Below are positions 10,503-21,364 of a DNA stretch of 64,000 nt, piece after piece; position 1 is the first letter of the stretch, and every line of letters begins with the position of its first letter. The notes below the pieces were generated by a model, which saw nothing but the letters and a program-made list of their open reading frames with translations, was not told the DNA's origin and ran no database searches. A program made the position numbers and the translations under genes. Source of the stretch: Ariolimax columbianus (lineage: Eukaryota > Mollusca > Gastropoda > Stylommatophora > Arionidae); the NCBI GenBank assembly GCA_036924085.1, contig JAVGWX010000011.1, forward strand, positions 32,796,386 to 32,860,385. Reading direction: 5' to 3'.

Positions 10503-10993
10503 CCCCACCAGAAGAATAGGAATATTTTATTTCAGAAACAGCTAGATACTAGAAACTTAGGAATGTCTGTCCTTTTTAATTTTCTAGTGAAACTTTTTTT
10601 GTTTAAATAATAATTTTCTGTCTACAGGTAACACTCCTGTGGAGCTATACTAAATTTGTTTTAGTTGCTGTAGTTTCGTGACAAATTCAGTATCAATATC
10701 TTGGAAGTCAAATGATAAAGCAAATTTGTGAAGAATTGTTCACATTTTAACAACTTAAAAATTAAAGATATTTCTGGCTATGAGGCTGGCAGTTTGAACA
10801 TTGAATACCATTTACAACAGTAAAAGAAACTGCAACACATGGAATTTAAAATTTTCTAAATAAGCACAATCTGATTTAATTATGTGTTGTTGAGAATCAG
10901 TTAATAGTACTGCTTAAAATGAAGATAGTGTGAAAGAGTGGATTAGCTCTGTAAAAATCAAGTATTGTCTTTCATCAGAAAAATGTGTTTGGT
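10503..10993. other. No recognised gene
   Basis: AT-rich sequence with no motif or repeat I could match. Confidence 0.5.
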
Positions 10994-11233
10994 GCTCAGG
11001 AATTTGTTTTGGCGTTCGCCTTATTTCTCAAGGCAGTGTGCTATGGTTTTTATTTTGCGCATGGTGGCCCAGTGCATCCGACTACAGCATCCATTTTATG
11101 TAAGGGTCTGCCTCCACCTGCATTTTCTAAGGGTTTGCTTCCGCGGGCTAACAGCCAGTGCTGTGATGAGGATCAATCCCAGCACCTTCGGATTGTGAGC
11201 CAATCTTATCCACTAGCCCACACGCTCAAGAAT
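10994..11233 (-). mobile_element. SINE-1 copy, minus strand
   Basis: The body 11004-11223 is the reverse complement of the SINE-1 copies. The B-box region is ATCAATCCCAGCACCTTCGG near 11169 and the head is at the right end. Approximate TSD: GCTCAGGAAT at 10994-11003 and GCTCAAGAAT at 11224-11233. The 210-codon frame across this region is a shadow of the repeat. Confidence 0.8.
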
Positions 11234-11397
11234 ATAACTTTCCAGGAACGGAACATCAATTTAACTTGGACATTTATGGCACATTCTCCATATATATATA
11301 TAGTTTTCAGATCGCATAGAGCTAGCAGAGTTCTTAGAATTAAAACATTTTCCCCTTTGTGTGCTCCTTTCAAGATTGTAGTCTCAATTACACAAAT

Positions 11398-11417
11398 CCC
11401 CCCCCCCCCCCCCCCCC
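11398..11417. repeat. Poly-C tract (20 C)
   Basis: Twenty consecutive C. Prone to slippage and sequencing error, and G-quadruplex-capable on the minus strand. Confidence 0.95.
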
Positions 11418-11855
11418 ATGCATTTCCTAAGCATTGGCACTCATTGATCTCCATCTCTGCTTATGATCGTCATTTATCAATTCCGCCATTGATTGTCTCC
11501 CATGTCATTCATTCGAGCTGTCCAATATTTACTCAGCCTGTCTCTTTTTGGTGCAATTCTGTCCGTTGTCACTGTGTGTTTCAACCTGTCTCTTCTCATA
11601 ATGTGCCCAAAAAATGATGACTGCAGTGTCCTGATTTTTGCCATTAGCTGTCTTTTTGTCTGTGCCGTTCAAGCACCACAATATTAGCCTTCTTTGCAGT
11701 TCATGAAATTCTCAATTTACAACCATTTCTACCACACTTTAACCGACTATCCCTCCAACGTGGGAAAAAGTTTTCATTCAAAGAATTCCGCCAATTCCAT
11801 CAGATCTAAAAATGATATTTATGAAATAATTTTGTAACACAATTTGGTAGTAAAT
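11418..11855. other. No recognised gene
   Basis: Short frames only; nothing recognised. Confidence 0.45.
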
Positions 11856-13490
11856 TCTTCTTCTTTGTGTTTGATTTTGTATGCTCGATTTATGCCACCA
11901 GATGGGCTGCCTCCATGAAGTGACACGTCAGTCGCAGGTCCTCAATGGTTCCCCGCAGTTTTTCTTGTATGTTTCTCTCCTCGGGCCAGGTCTTCTCACA
12001 GGAGTCTTGGTGCAGTGGACATGTTTGCAGGATGTGTTCTGGAGTCTGGGGTCCTCTCTGACATGTGCATTGTGCAGTCTGTGCTGCTTTCATTTTATGC
12101 ATGTGTGCATTTAGTCTGCAATGACCTGTTCTGAGGCGAAAAATTGTGGTATACTGTTTCCTATTCAGTCTATTGATTGGCTCATGTTGGTATTTACTGT
12201 TTATTCTCTCTATCCACTGTTGTTTATAATTTTTTTTAATGTTTGCCTTGACTTTTGGCAGTGATACTGGGTGGGTGAATTGTTCTTTGTCTTCCCTCCC
12301 TGGCTAGCCTGTCTGCCCATTCATTCCCATGTATGCTGCAGTGAGCTGGAATCCACTGGAGGGTGATTTTATTGTGGTTGCACAAAAACACTATTCTGTT
12401 ATACTTTAACCCCTTTTCATTTAATAGTTTGACTGCTTCAATTATTGCCTGTTGCTTTGTTTTTAGATTTGTCGAGGGCTCCCCGGCAGCACTTGCTTTT
12501 TCTATAACGGTTCCATCCTGTAGAAATATGACGAGTACCGCCCCTCCTTTCCTCAATGCTTCATCTAATGATCCATGAGTTGAGGATAGGCGTCTCCAAT
12601 ATGCTTTAGGGTTTTTTCTCTCAATGCATGGTCTGATTCTTCCACCTTTCTATCGATACCTAGTATTTTCAATTCCACCATGAAGTTGGGCTGTTGGTCT
12701 GTATTTTCATATACTTGTATCATTTCCCATGTCGTTGGACATTTTGATATCATGTAACTGTTGCTTGATGTGATGTAAGGGCTTTTGATAGATGATTGAA
12801 GCTTGTTCTTTTTATGCGGTTTTTTTTTGTTAATTCATTTACTTTTCCCTGCATTGGATGTTTATTCATACACTTGTATTTTTCTGTCAGGTTCAGTATT
12901 TTTCCTTCTCTGCGCTCACCGAGGCTCTGCTACCGCTTCAAGTTCTCTAATTGGGGTGCTTCGCAGACTTCCGGTAATAATTCTGAGTCTGGTATTCTGT
13001 GCCTTGTCTAGTTTCTGTAGGTTGGTCTTTGCCGCTGTTGCCAAAGCACCCATGCTATATTCCATTGTTGGCCGTACGTATCCAGTGCAGACCTGTCTGA
13101 CTGTGTTTGCATCTACGCCCCAATTTGTCCCTGCCAGTTTTTTCATCAGCCTTAGTCTGAGTGTGGCCTTCTTTTGAGTATCCTCTATGTGTGGGCCCCG
13201 TGTTAATCTTTTGTCATATCTCCTTCCTAGGTATGTAGGATTGTTTTCTCTAGGAAGTAGGCTATTTTCGAAATATAGTTAGACCTGCTCTGGCTTTGTA
13301 GAGAGCGAGAAGAGTGTTGAGAGGGTCTTGCTTTTGTTTTTTATGACACCCCATGAGTCTGCCCATTTCTTTACTGCATTAATTGCTTCCTGCATTCTTG
13401 CTTTTGCGGTTCCAATGTTTTGTGGATGTGTGGTCTGAACTGGTTTGGCAGATAATTAATGAAGAGGATAAACATGAGCTGGATGTAGAA
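11856..13490 (-). mobile_element. 5'-truncated RNase H LINE (element H)
   Basis: A relative of element A on the minus strand. 13500-12900 holds the end of the RT: an LFLLINNLPNQF-like block before motif C, and the thumb block MKKLAGTNWGVDANTVRQVC...YVRPTMEYSMGALATAAK, clearly homologous to MRKLAGTSWGADE... in element A. 12556-12236 is RNase H with ITLQWIPAHCSIHGNEWADR and the preceding acidic-helix region. 12102-11890 is the Cys/His tail CTCQRGPQTPEHILQTC. The 3' end has a GAA tail near 11857. Frameshifts separate all parts, so it is dead. Confidence 0.82.
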
Positions 13491-13745
13491 GATAGATTTC
13501 CTGTTCAGCGGGCTAGGCTCGAACAGCTTATTACTCTGCTGCATTGGGGCAAGTGCTGCAGAGGGTGGTTAGCCGATGTGCATATTAACTAGACTCTAGA
13601 CACTAGAGAAAAGTATACCCGCAGCCTGTTAGGCGCCATCTATGCTGCCCTTAACAAACCCCCTAGCCATGGCCAGTGTTATGCCATGCCACATAGCTTA
13701 TGCCTCTTATGACATGCTCTGTGGGGCTATTCTTGTCACACTCAA
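13490..13745 (-). repeat. SINE-2 body fragment
   Basis: Shares GCGGGCTAGGCTCGA, CAGCTTATTACTC, GCCTGTTAGGCGCCATCT, CCGGTGTTATGCCATG-like and CTCTGTGGGGC blocks with the copy at 50485-50720. The tRNA-like head and the CR1-like tail are not visible here. Confidence 0.7.
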
Positions 13746-13750
13746 AGACC

Positions 13751-13775
13751 CATATATATATATATATATATATAT
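13751..13775. repeat. (TA)n microsatellite
   Basis: About 12 TA units. Confidence 0.9.
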
Positions 13776-13847
13776 TGTTTAATGCCCATAATGAGTAGGT
13801 TTACTCTTTCGAGCACCCTGAATAGGGTGTTAAGTGTCAGGTTATAT

Positions 13848-14062
13848 TATCTTCCCTCACATCACAATTGAGCTAATAAAGGTGGAACAGTCCTTTTGGG
13901 TGGTTGTAATATGCTTGGCTTCATATGCGTGACGCTCACTACTACTGGGATCACGTTGATAATCACCTCATAAGTCAGACTGCCTTGAAAACAGCCTGTT
14001 TCCATGGAACACTACATGCAAGAGAGATAGTGGTCTAGATCAGTATATTGTGCCTGACAAAT
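13848..14062 (+). repeat. R4 repeat copy
   Basis: Aligns with the other R4 copies: GTAATATGCTTGGCTTCAT, ACTGGGATCACGTTGAT, CAGACTGCCTTGAAAACAGC and CTGTTTCCATGGAA, then GATCAGTATATTGTGCCTGAC. Confidence 0.75.
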
Positions 14063-14070
14063 AAGCATCA

Positions 14071-14077
<7 letters not shown>

Positions 14078-14133
<56 letters not shown>

Positions 14134-14184
14134 ACATTACATTTATTTATCATCCTTTGCCACATCAATATGTATATGTATGTG

Positions 14185-14221
<37 letters not shown>
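14078..14221. repeat. Two long (TA)n microsatellites
   Basis: TA runs at about 14078-14132 and 14191-14221, separated by a short spacer with TG repeats. The local minus-strand frame rich in IYIYIY is a translation of the microsatellite, not a gene. Confidence 0.92.
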
Positions 14222-14225
<4 letters not shown>

Positions 14226-14381
14226 CAATCCTTTCATTTCTCATACCTGATCATCAGACCGACGAAGGCGGTGAATGACATCAGTATTTACTTTCAAAAT
14301 GCGCTCCGAGAAAGGTACAAACTAGGATAAAATGAAAATCAAATTAAATTTAGTAAACATCAGGTTAGCATATTTAAATGC

Positions 14382-14750
14382 AATATATAAACTTCTGCGT
14401 ACTGTCGGTAGCAAGACCTGAAGTAGACTTTGCAAGTAGCAAGATGTATTCCAGAGAAACTAATGCATTGTGTCGCTAGTTTACAGCTTGACTGCAAAAT
14501 TTGCACCTTTCAGTCCTCCACCTGTCTACAGCAGCAGGCATTTTTTTAGTACTGTGCTAGCCTTTCCTCTTTGATCTCTTCTCCTTGGCAAGCCTGTTCT
14601 GTTGCAGTCTGTTATCCAGGATCACCACATGGAGGTGTAGAAGGGTCTTGGCAGCTCTGGTTTGCTGGCCCTGACGCTAACAATCAGCTATGGGTCACTG
14701 ACCGCTGCAGCTCATGTACTGCTCAGCATCTTGAACCTAATATATAAACT
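14382..14750 (-). repeat. REP-1 copy with 12-bp TSD
   Basis: The element is 14394-14738 (345 bp), flanked by AATATATAAACT at 14382-14393 and 14739-14750. It contains all the internal blocks, including GGAGGTGTAGAAGGGTCTTG and CTCAGCATCTTGA at the right (5') end. Confidence 0.88.
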
Positions 14751-15367
14751 GAAGTCTGATTCAAGATAATATGGCCTAAATTCTTTGAGAGCCTAAAATA
14801 CATCTTCCAATCTCAATGCCATTATAAATAAATTTATGTCAAATGCCAGATGTATCATAATGGTGTGACATACCTACTTGAATGTATAATCAAGTCTTCA
14901 AATCAGGCTCAAACCTAGAATGTTACAAGTTCATCATCAGGTTAGTCATTCCAGAAACTTGTTCAAGTCATCTGATTATGTCACTCCACCGTCCTCTGCA
15001 GATCTCTTCAACTCAGCATAAGTCTGCACCCCAATGTTTTAGCACGACTGTGTTATACTTGTTTTTTGGACACCATCATCGTTCTCCATTAATTTTGTCA
15101 TTCAGTTCAATAGCTGAACTCCACATTTCATAATGTGACCATGTGCCTTTTTATCATTGAGCATTTCCTCGCTTGACATTTTTATCTTGTCTATCTATCT
15201 CACTCTTTGCAACCTGCAAAAGGTACTTTATCTAAAAAGCTTCTATATTCTTTTTCGACTCCATGGATATGTCCCTTAAAGTGCTGTGTCAGATATCTGT
15301 GGTGATTATTCTTTTATGCAGCTAAAATATTGTACTTTATAAGCTTTTTGTTTCTCATAGAAGTGTC
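14751..15367. other. No recognised gene
   Basis: Open frames here are short and show no motif. The tract ends in a 25-T run at 15368-15392, which may be the poly-A of an unidentified minus-strand retroposon. Confidence 0.4.
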
Positions 15368-15392
15368 TTTTTTTTTTTTTTTTTTTTTTTTT
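15368..15392. repeat. Poly-T tract (25 T)
   Basis: Twenty-five consecutive T; possible reverse-strand poly-A tail. Confidence 0.9.
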
Positions 15393-15793
15393 GGTGCTAT
15401 TGCAATCCTAGGATACCACAAAGATGGCAGATGGTCAGTTGTATCTACGATGGCTCTAGCGTTATGGTGTTTTATTGGTGGAAATACAGGTTCAAGAATG
15501 AAGAAATGTGATCATATTTGTAGCATTGATTCCAATACACTATTTCATGAAGTTTTTTCCATGTAATTCGCTTCAGGAAAGTTTGTATTTATTCATATGG
15601 TTTTTAATTACATTTCGTGAACTGTTGTCAAGATGTATTTTCGTGACGCATCTCTTGCATACGCATTATTGTGGAAGAACTTCCTGATAATTATTGGCAA
15701 CTAGGTAACAGATCTATTGGAATTCATGGAGGTTACTAAAATGATAGATAAGGGGGAACCAGTGGATGTTATTTACCTAGATTTTGCAACGGC

Positions 15794-16057
15794 TACCTCA
15801 CTGAAGAACAAGGAGGCTGCATGGCCTAGGGGTAAAAGAACTCGGTTTTCACAATCCCAACGTTCCGGGTTCGATTCCTACTTCCGGTTTAGCAGACACT
15901 GGGTTTTTTTTCTTGGGCTAATGCTCCTCCACGTACGAAAAGAAAGTAATGGCAACCTACTGTAATACACACTTGCAAAGAAACTTATAACAACCAAATA
16001 GGTGGCAGTTGTAAGAAGCTACGTTCTATAAAATGACATGCAACTTATTTTACCTCA
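15794..16057 (+). mobile_element. tRNA-derived SINE nested in the CR1 copy
   Basis: The body is about 15801-16050. The head AGGAGGCTGCATGGCCTAGG then GGTAAAAGAAC supplies the A box, and CCGGGTTCGATTCC near 15866 is an excellent B box. The remainder (CCACGTACGAAAAGAAAGTA, GGCAACCTACTGTAATACAC) has no match elsewhere in the window. The flanking TACCTCA at 15794-15800 and 16051-16057 is a 7-bp TSD; the second CR1 copy (19018-19024) shows the uninterrupted site. Confidence 0.8.
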
Positions 16058-16185
16058 TCAAAGATTATTTCGAAAGTTAAAATCACATGGAATAGTTGGG
16101 GAAGTTGCCAAATGGATTGAAAATTGGTTAACGGGAAGAAGGCAGAGGGTGGGTATAAATAAGGAGTACTCTTGAGTGGAGTGAA

Positions 16186-16617
16186 GTGAAAAGTGGTGTG
16201 CCACAGGGCTCGGTTTTGGGACCAATTTTGTTCTTGATATATATAAATGATTTGGACATTGATATGAGATCCCTGATTGCAAAATTTGCTGATGACACAA
16301 AACTATGCAGTAGTGTCTCATCTAAAGCGGAAGTGGATATATTGATGTCGGATTTAGATAAAATTCGAGAATGGTCTGTGAGATGGCAATTGGAGTTTAA
16401 TATAGATAAATGTACAGTCATCCACATGGGTAGATCCAATATGGAACATGATTACAGAATGGGTGAGAACAATATTAGAATGATAGACAAGGAAAGGTAT
16501 CTAGGTGTTATAATAGAACATACAGGTAAAGTGAATAAGGCAAATGCAATGTTAGGGATGATAAAAAGAAATATTAAACATAGTAGTGAGGAGGTGATAG
16601 TCAAACTAACTGTATAA
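16186..16617 (+). pseudogene. CR1 RT catalytic segment
   Basis: A 143-codon frame spanning RT motifs B to D. The aspartate pair of motif C (FADDTKL) is intact. It lacks the N-terminal fingers and ends at a stop in the thumb. Confidence 0.85.
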
Positions 16618-17190
16618 ACCATGTTATACCTAGATTGGAGTACTGTGTACAGGTGTGGAGTCCTTATCCTAGAGAAGATATAAACATGCTGGAAATACAA
16701 AGATCGACAAATCTGATAGGGGGATTCCAGTTACGAAGAACGACTCAGAAAAACCAGCCTGCAGTGTCTAGAAAGATAAGAATTCGAGGTGACAATACAG
16801 GTTTCTAAGATAATCACAGGAAAGGTTAAATTAGACGATTTTTTTCAAATACAGCCACCAACGAGAACAAGACTTGTCAAGATGGCACAGATACAAATTG
16901 TAATTAGCTAAAGAAAGGTCCAGATTGGATATATTAGGAAATATGTATTTTTAGCCAGAGCGTGGTGAATGCTTGGAATGCATTCTTTCCCCCAAGAGTT
17001 AGTTGAGGCAGAGACAGGTAATGTAATGCATTTTTAAATAGATTTAAGATTGGATGTGCATAGCTTTTAGAGCAGGGTAATGCAAATAAATGTAACTGGT
17101 TGTCGTTTATCAATAATAATAATAAACTGATGAGCCTTCTAAACTAGTATAAAAACGTTAAGTAACGGTTAAGTTAAGTAATACTAATAG

Positions 17191-18094
17191 GACAAGTAAC
17201 AATTATATCTACAATGATACACAGAGTGGTAGACTAATGACTTTAAGTTTAACATTAGATTCTACATGCCCATGCATGAGTATTGAGTGAGGTATAGATT
17301 ATTTATATTTTTGAATAATAAAATATTAATAAATAATGATTGATTGAATTACAACTGCCAAGAGCTACCTGGGCTCTAGCCTCTGACTCTAGCCCTAGCT
17401 ATGATGGCTATGTCATTGTTACATGGTAATTTTAATGATGAGAAAAGATTTGGAAAATTGTACATAGCCACTGATACTCGCATAGGACAGGTACCTTATT
17501 TTTCAATCAATCTGTGTTATAAACTTATTAAGTTTGTATTTGACGCAAGCGGCAATCAATGCCACAATACATGTGCCGTTGTATTTTGATTAACCTAAAA
17601 AGTCACACTAAAGTGGCTAAAGCAAACCTAATTATATTATTATTGTGTCTCTCATACAGTACTTACATGATAAACATTCTTAGTTTTGTGCCTTGATGAC
17701 TTGCCCATCGCATGCTCGTTTTGTAACTCAAGATTGAACTAGTATTGACTGTGTGCCGAGCAATTTGCGTATACCAAAATCACAACGTGCTATTACCAAT
17801 ACACACAACTTACTGGTATTACTACTTTTCATTTGGCACGTGTTGGGATTACTTTCTGCGATCCTCGATATCGATACAGTTACTCACAAATATAAATTAA
17901 ATGCCGGTCCGATACTAAATTTTTTAAATTTTCTTTCTTGAATGAAACAACAATGAATTGGAAAACGGAAAATTATTTCAACTTTAGAGAAGGTAAACTC
18001 TAAACCCAGGTAGACGAAACTCGTTAGTCTGTTCAGGCAGTTCGCATAGGAGAGGGGAACTCTGGTTTTAAACCCACAAGTGCATTTAGAAGAA
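17191..18094. other. No recognised gene
   Basis: AT-rich sequence with no motif or repeat recognised. Confidence 0.5.
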
Positions 18095-19546
18095 AATAAA
18101 AGAGGAATGTGTTGCATGTAGGGAAGTACACCCCAAGCGTAAAAAGTGGATAACTAGATTTGTAGTTAAATGTAGAAGAGATAAAAAATAAAGCATGGAA
18201 AAAATATATAGAGGCTGGTAAATCAAAAGAAACATATTTAAAATATTTGGACAAGCAGAACATATCTCAGAAAGTGAATAAAACAGCCAAAATAGACTTC
18301 GAAAAAAAAACTCAGAGGATCAAGACTGATAGTAAAAGCTTCTTCTCTTATGTTAGAAATAAACAAAGAACGAAAGACAAAGTAGGCCCTCTCATAGACA
18401 GTACAGGGAACAAAATAAGTGAGAATAGGGAGGCAGCTAATCTACTCAATCAGTACGTTGGCACATTCTACACAAAAGATAACTGCTCCGAGATTCCAGA
18501 GCCTATAGATATTTTTCAAAGAGACATGGATACAGCTGGATTAAGATCAATCTGTATTACAGAGGAAATGGTTTTTTTTAAATGGAGGGGTTGAAAGTGG
18601 ATAAATGTCCATGTCAAGATGGTATTCATCCAAAATTGCTGTTTAAAATTAGAGACCAACAAGCACAATCATTGGCTATATTATGTTCTCAATCACTTGC
18701 AAAAGCGTTTGTTCCACAGGATTGGATAGATGCAGGAGTGATCCCCTTATACAAAAAGCGTAAAAAATCAGATCCAGCGAATTATAGACCGGTGAGTTTA
18801 ACGAGCATAGTCTTTAAATTGTTAGAGTCAATAATCAAAGAAAACATTGTAATTCAATAAGACAAAATTAATCTAATTAGAAATAGACAGCATTGGTTTA
18901 CTAGAGGGAGATCATGCTTAACAAATATATTAGAATTCATGGAGTAGGTTACTAAAATGATAGATAGGGGAGCCAGTGGACGTTAATTATCTAGATTTTG
19001 CAAAGGTCTTTGTTAGGTACCTCATCAAAGATTATTTCGAAAGTTAAAATCACATGGAATAGGTGAGGAAGTTGCCAAATGGATTGAAAATGGATTAACG
19101 GGAAGAAGTCAGAGTGTGAGCATAAATAAGGAGTACTCTGAGTGGTGGGAAGTGAAAAGTGGAGTGCCACAGGGCATGGATGTTTTGGGACCAATTTTGT
19201 TCTTGATATATATAAACGATTTGGACATTGATATGGGATCTATGATTGCAAAATTTGCTGATGACACAAAACTGTGCAGTAATGTCTCATCCAAAGCAGA
19301 AGTGGATATATTGAGATCGGATTTAGATAAAATTCGAGAATGGTCTTTAAGCTGGCAAATGGAGTTTAATGTAAATACATGTACAGTCATCCACATGGGT
19401 AAATCCAATATCGAACATAATTACAGCATGGGCAAGAACAATATTAGAAATATATATAAGGAAAGGGACCTAGATGTTATAATAGATCGTACAAGTAAGG
19501 TGAGTGGACAAGTTCAGGTAGCACTGAAAATGGCAAATGCAATGTT
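18095..19546 (+). mobile_element. CR1-like LINE copy 2, upstream half
   Basis: Covers the linker between endonuclease and RT (KRKKWITRFVVKCRR) and RT fingers (KCPCQDGIHPKLLFKIRDQQ, YRPVSLTSIVFKLLESIIKE). Motif B is KSGVPQGMDVLGPILFLIYI and motif C AKFADDTKLCSNV. It stops inside ALKMANAMF at 19546, where an RTE is inserted; the same CR1 resumes at 22896. Stops and frameshifts occur throughout. Confidence 0.87.
19537..19546. repeat. Target-site duplication, left copy (element D)
   Basis: ATGCAATGTT, repeated at 22896-22905, inside the CR1 codons for NAML. It shows that the CR1 halves were once contiguous. Confidence 0.85.
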
Positions 19547-19936
19547 CAGGTCAGGTCATCCCGTAACCGGTGAGGTCGTTGAGGCACACATGAAGACATC
19601 CTCACAACTCCACGCCATCCCTCTCTGTCAGATGCTGCTGCCTGTGACCCTTCTGGTCGGAGACTGGTCCATTCTTTTATGTTGTCCTCCCATTTCGTTT
19701 TGGGCCGGCCTTTTCGTCGTCTGTCATGCACCCTCCCGTGGAGGATTGGGTTTGCAAGACCATTTGATTTCGATATGTGACCGTACCAAGTGAGTTTCCT
19801 TCTTTTGACAGTTGCCAAGAGATCTTCGAAAGGCCCTATTGCCATTCCATTTCGTATTTTCCTCGTTTGTAACTCAATCTTTGTACGTGACGTTTAAAAG
19901 TTTTCGGAAACATCTCATCTCCAAGGCCTGTATCCT
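19547..19936 (-). pseudogene. Element D C-terminus
   Basis: After a stop near 19935 and a frameshift, the frame 19845-19546 encodes the RTE C-terminal block: VKRRKLTWYGHISKSNGLAN then RRRKGRPKTKWEDNIKEWTS. The WYGH and GRPKxxWxDNIKEW motifs are typical of RTE ends. The last codons overlap the 3' tail. Confidence 0.85.
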
Positions 19937-21364
19937 TCATTGAAGGTCAGCTGTAACTGTCAATGTCTCACAGGCATAGAGGAATATTGGCAGGACCAGT
20001 GTACGCATTAATCTGACTTTCGTGCGTTGTGCTAACCGTCTATCTTGCCAGATTTTGTTTAGCCGTGCAAGCGCCGCTATTGTCTGTGCTATTCTGGCCA
20101 ACACTTCACATTTTGATCCTTCATCACTGACAATCGACCCAAGATATTTAAAACGGTCAACCACTTCGAGTTCCTGACCGTTAGCTTTTATCTTGCTATT
20201 GAAGCCCGTAGCGTTGTTGGTTATTAATTTTGTCTCTCCGGCGTTTATCTCCATACCATAGTCAAGATCTGTTTCATCGAGCCTTCTGACCCATTCCTGG
20301 AGTTCTGCTTCTGAACCCGCCAACCCGTCGATATCATCTGCAAAACGACGGTTGGTAATCGTTCGGCACCCTATATTGACAGTACCAACGTGATCTCCAA
20401 GTGCCTCCCTCATAATTCCTTCAAGGAATATATTGAAAAGAGTTGGAGAGAGTGTACACCCCTGTCTCACACCAACTGCTGTGCGAAACCAGTCTCCTCG
20501 CCTCCCATTCACAAGAACTGCACTAGACGCCTTGTTATACAGGTGTTCAAGGACCGTTAAAATATTTCCGTTGATATTATACATCCTCATCGTTGCCCAA
20601 AGCGCTTTACGCCATACCCTATCAAACGCCTTCTTAAAATCCACAAACACATGATACAATGTTTGCTGCTGTTCTAGATATTTCTCGCTTAGCAGCCTTA
20701 AATTAAATATCTAATCTGTAGTGCTTCTTCCCTGTCTGAACCCTGCTTGCTCCTCGGCAATAATTAACTCTGCTTGGGGTTTCAATCGGTCGAGGATTAA
20801 TCTAAGCATGACCTTGCTAGGGTGGCTAATGAGGCTTATTGTTCTGTAATTTTGGCACAGCTTTGGGTTTCCAGACTTATGTAACGGTATAACTATTGAT
20901 TTCGTCCATAAGTCCGGCCAGTTTCCTGTCGCCCATATTTTGTTACAGATGTGTGTCAGGCCTTCCACCACTACCTCTCCACCTGCTTGTAAGAGCTCTG
21001 TTGGTGTATTGTCCACGCCGGCTGCCTTCCCTCTTCCCAATGTCTTTACCGCTGCAATTATCTCTTCCTTCGTTATCAGTTGGTTATCCTCTATATTTGT
21101 TGGTGTTGGGGGGAATGTTTTCTCAGGTTTGTTTCGCCCTTTATAGTTGTATAGCTCGGAACAGTACTCTGTCCATCTTGCCAGTACGTCATTTCCCTCA
21201 ATGAGACACTTGCCGTTTTTATCATGGATCATAAGGTTCCTGCTTCGTCTTGGTGTTACCAGTTCTTTGACCACCTTGTATGCTCCTTTAGCATCATTTC
21301 TGTTTAGTCTCTCTTCGATGTTTGCGCATTGCTCACATATCCACGCTTCTTTCGCCTCTCTCAT
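19937..21364 (-). pseudogene. Element D reverse transcriptase
   Basis: Two frames in the same register (21364-20711 and 20659-19937) are separated by an in-frame TAG and a second short stretch. RT blocks: GRGKAAGVDNTPTELLQAGG, SGNPKLCQNYRTISLISHPS, EEQAGFRQGRSTTD, VDFKKAFDRVW (motif A), VGVRQGCTLSPTLFNIFLEG (motif B), RRFADDIDGLAG (motif C) and FKYLGSIVSDEGSKCEV. The thumb ends ILPIFLYACETLTV. The catalytic Asp residues are intact. Confidence 0.9.

Larger units (their letters stand above)
15708..17190 (+). mobile_element. 5'-truncated CR1-like LINE (copy 1), interrupted by a SINE
   Basis: Starts within the RT (EFMEVTKMIDKGEPVDVIYL, the block before motif A). It resumes after the SINE at 16051 and continues through KSGVPQGSVLGPILFLIYIN (motif B), AKFADDTKLCSSV (motif C), VRWQLEFNIDKCTVIHMGRS and IKRNIKHSSEEVIVKL. 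After 16617 the thumb and C-terminus follow in broken frames. The 3' end is a (TTAAG)n-like tail near 17160-17190. The motifs place it with CR1/Jockey-type APE LINEs; I favour CR1. Confidence 0.85.

Noticed and set aside
10985..11617. 210-codon plus-strand open frame
   Set aside because: It crosses a minus-strand SINE-1 and a 20-C tract; no conserved motif.
14040..14237. Frame rich in Ile-Tyr
   Set aside because: Translation of a TA microsatellite.
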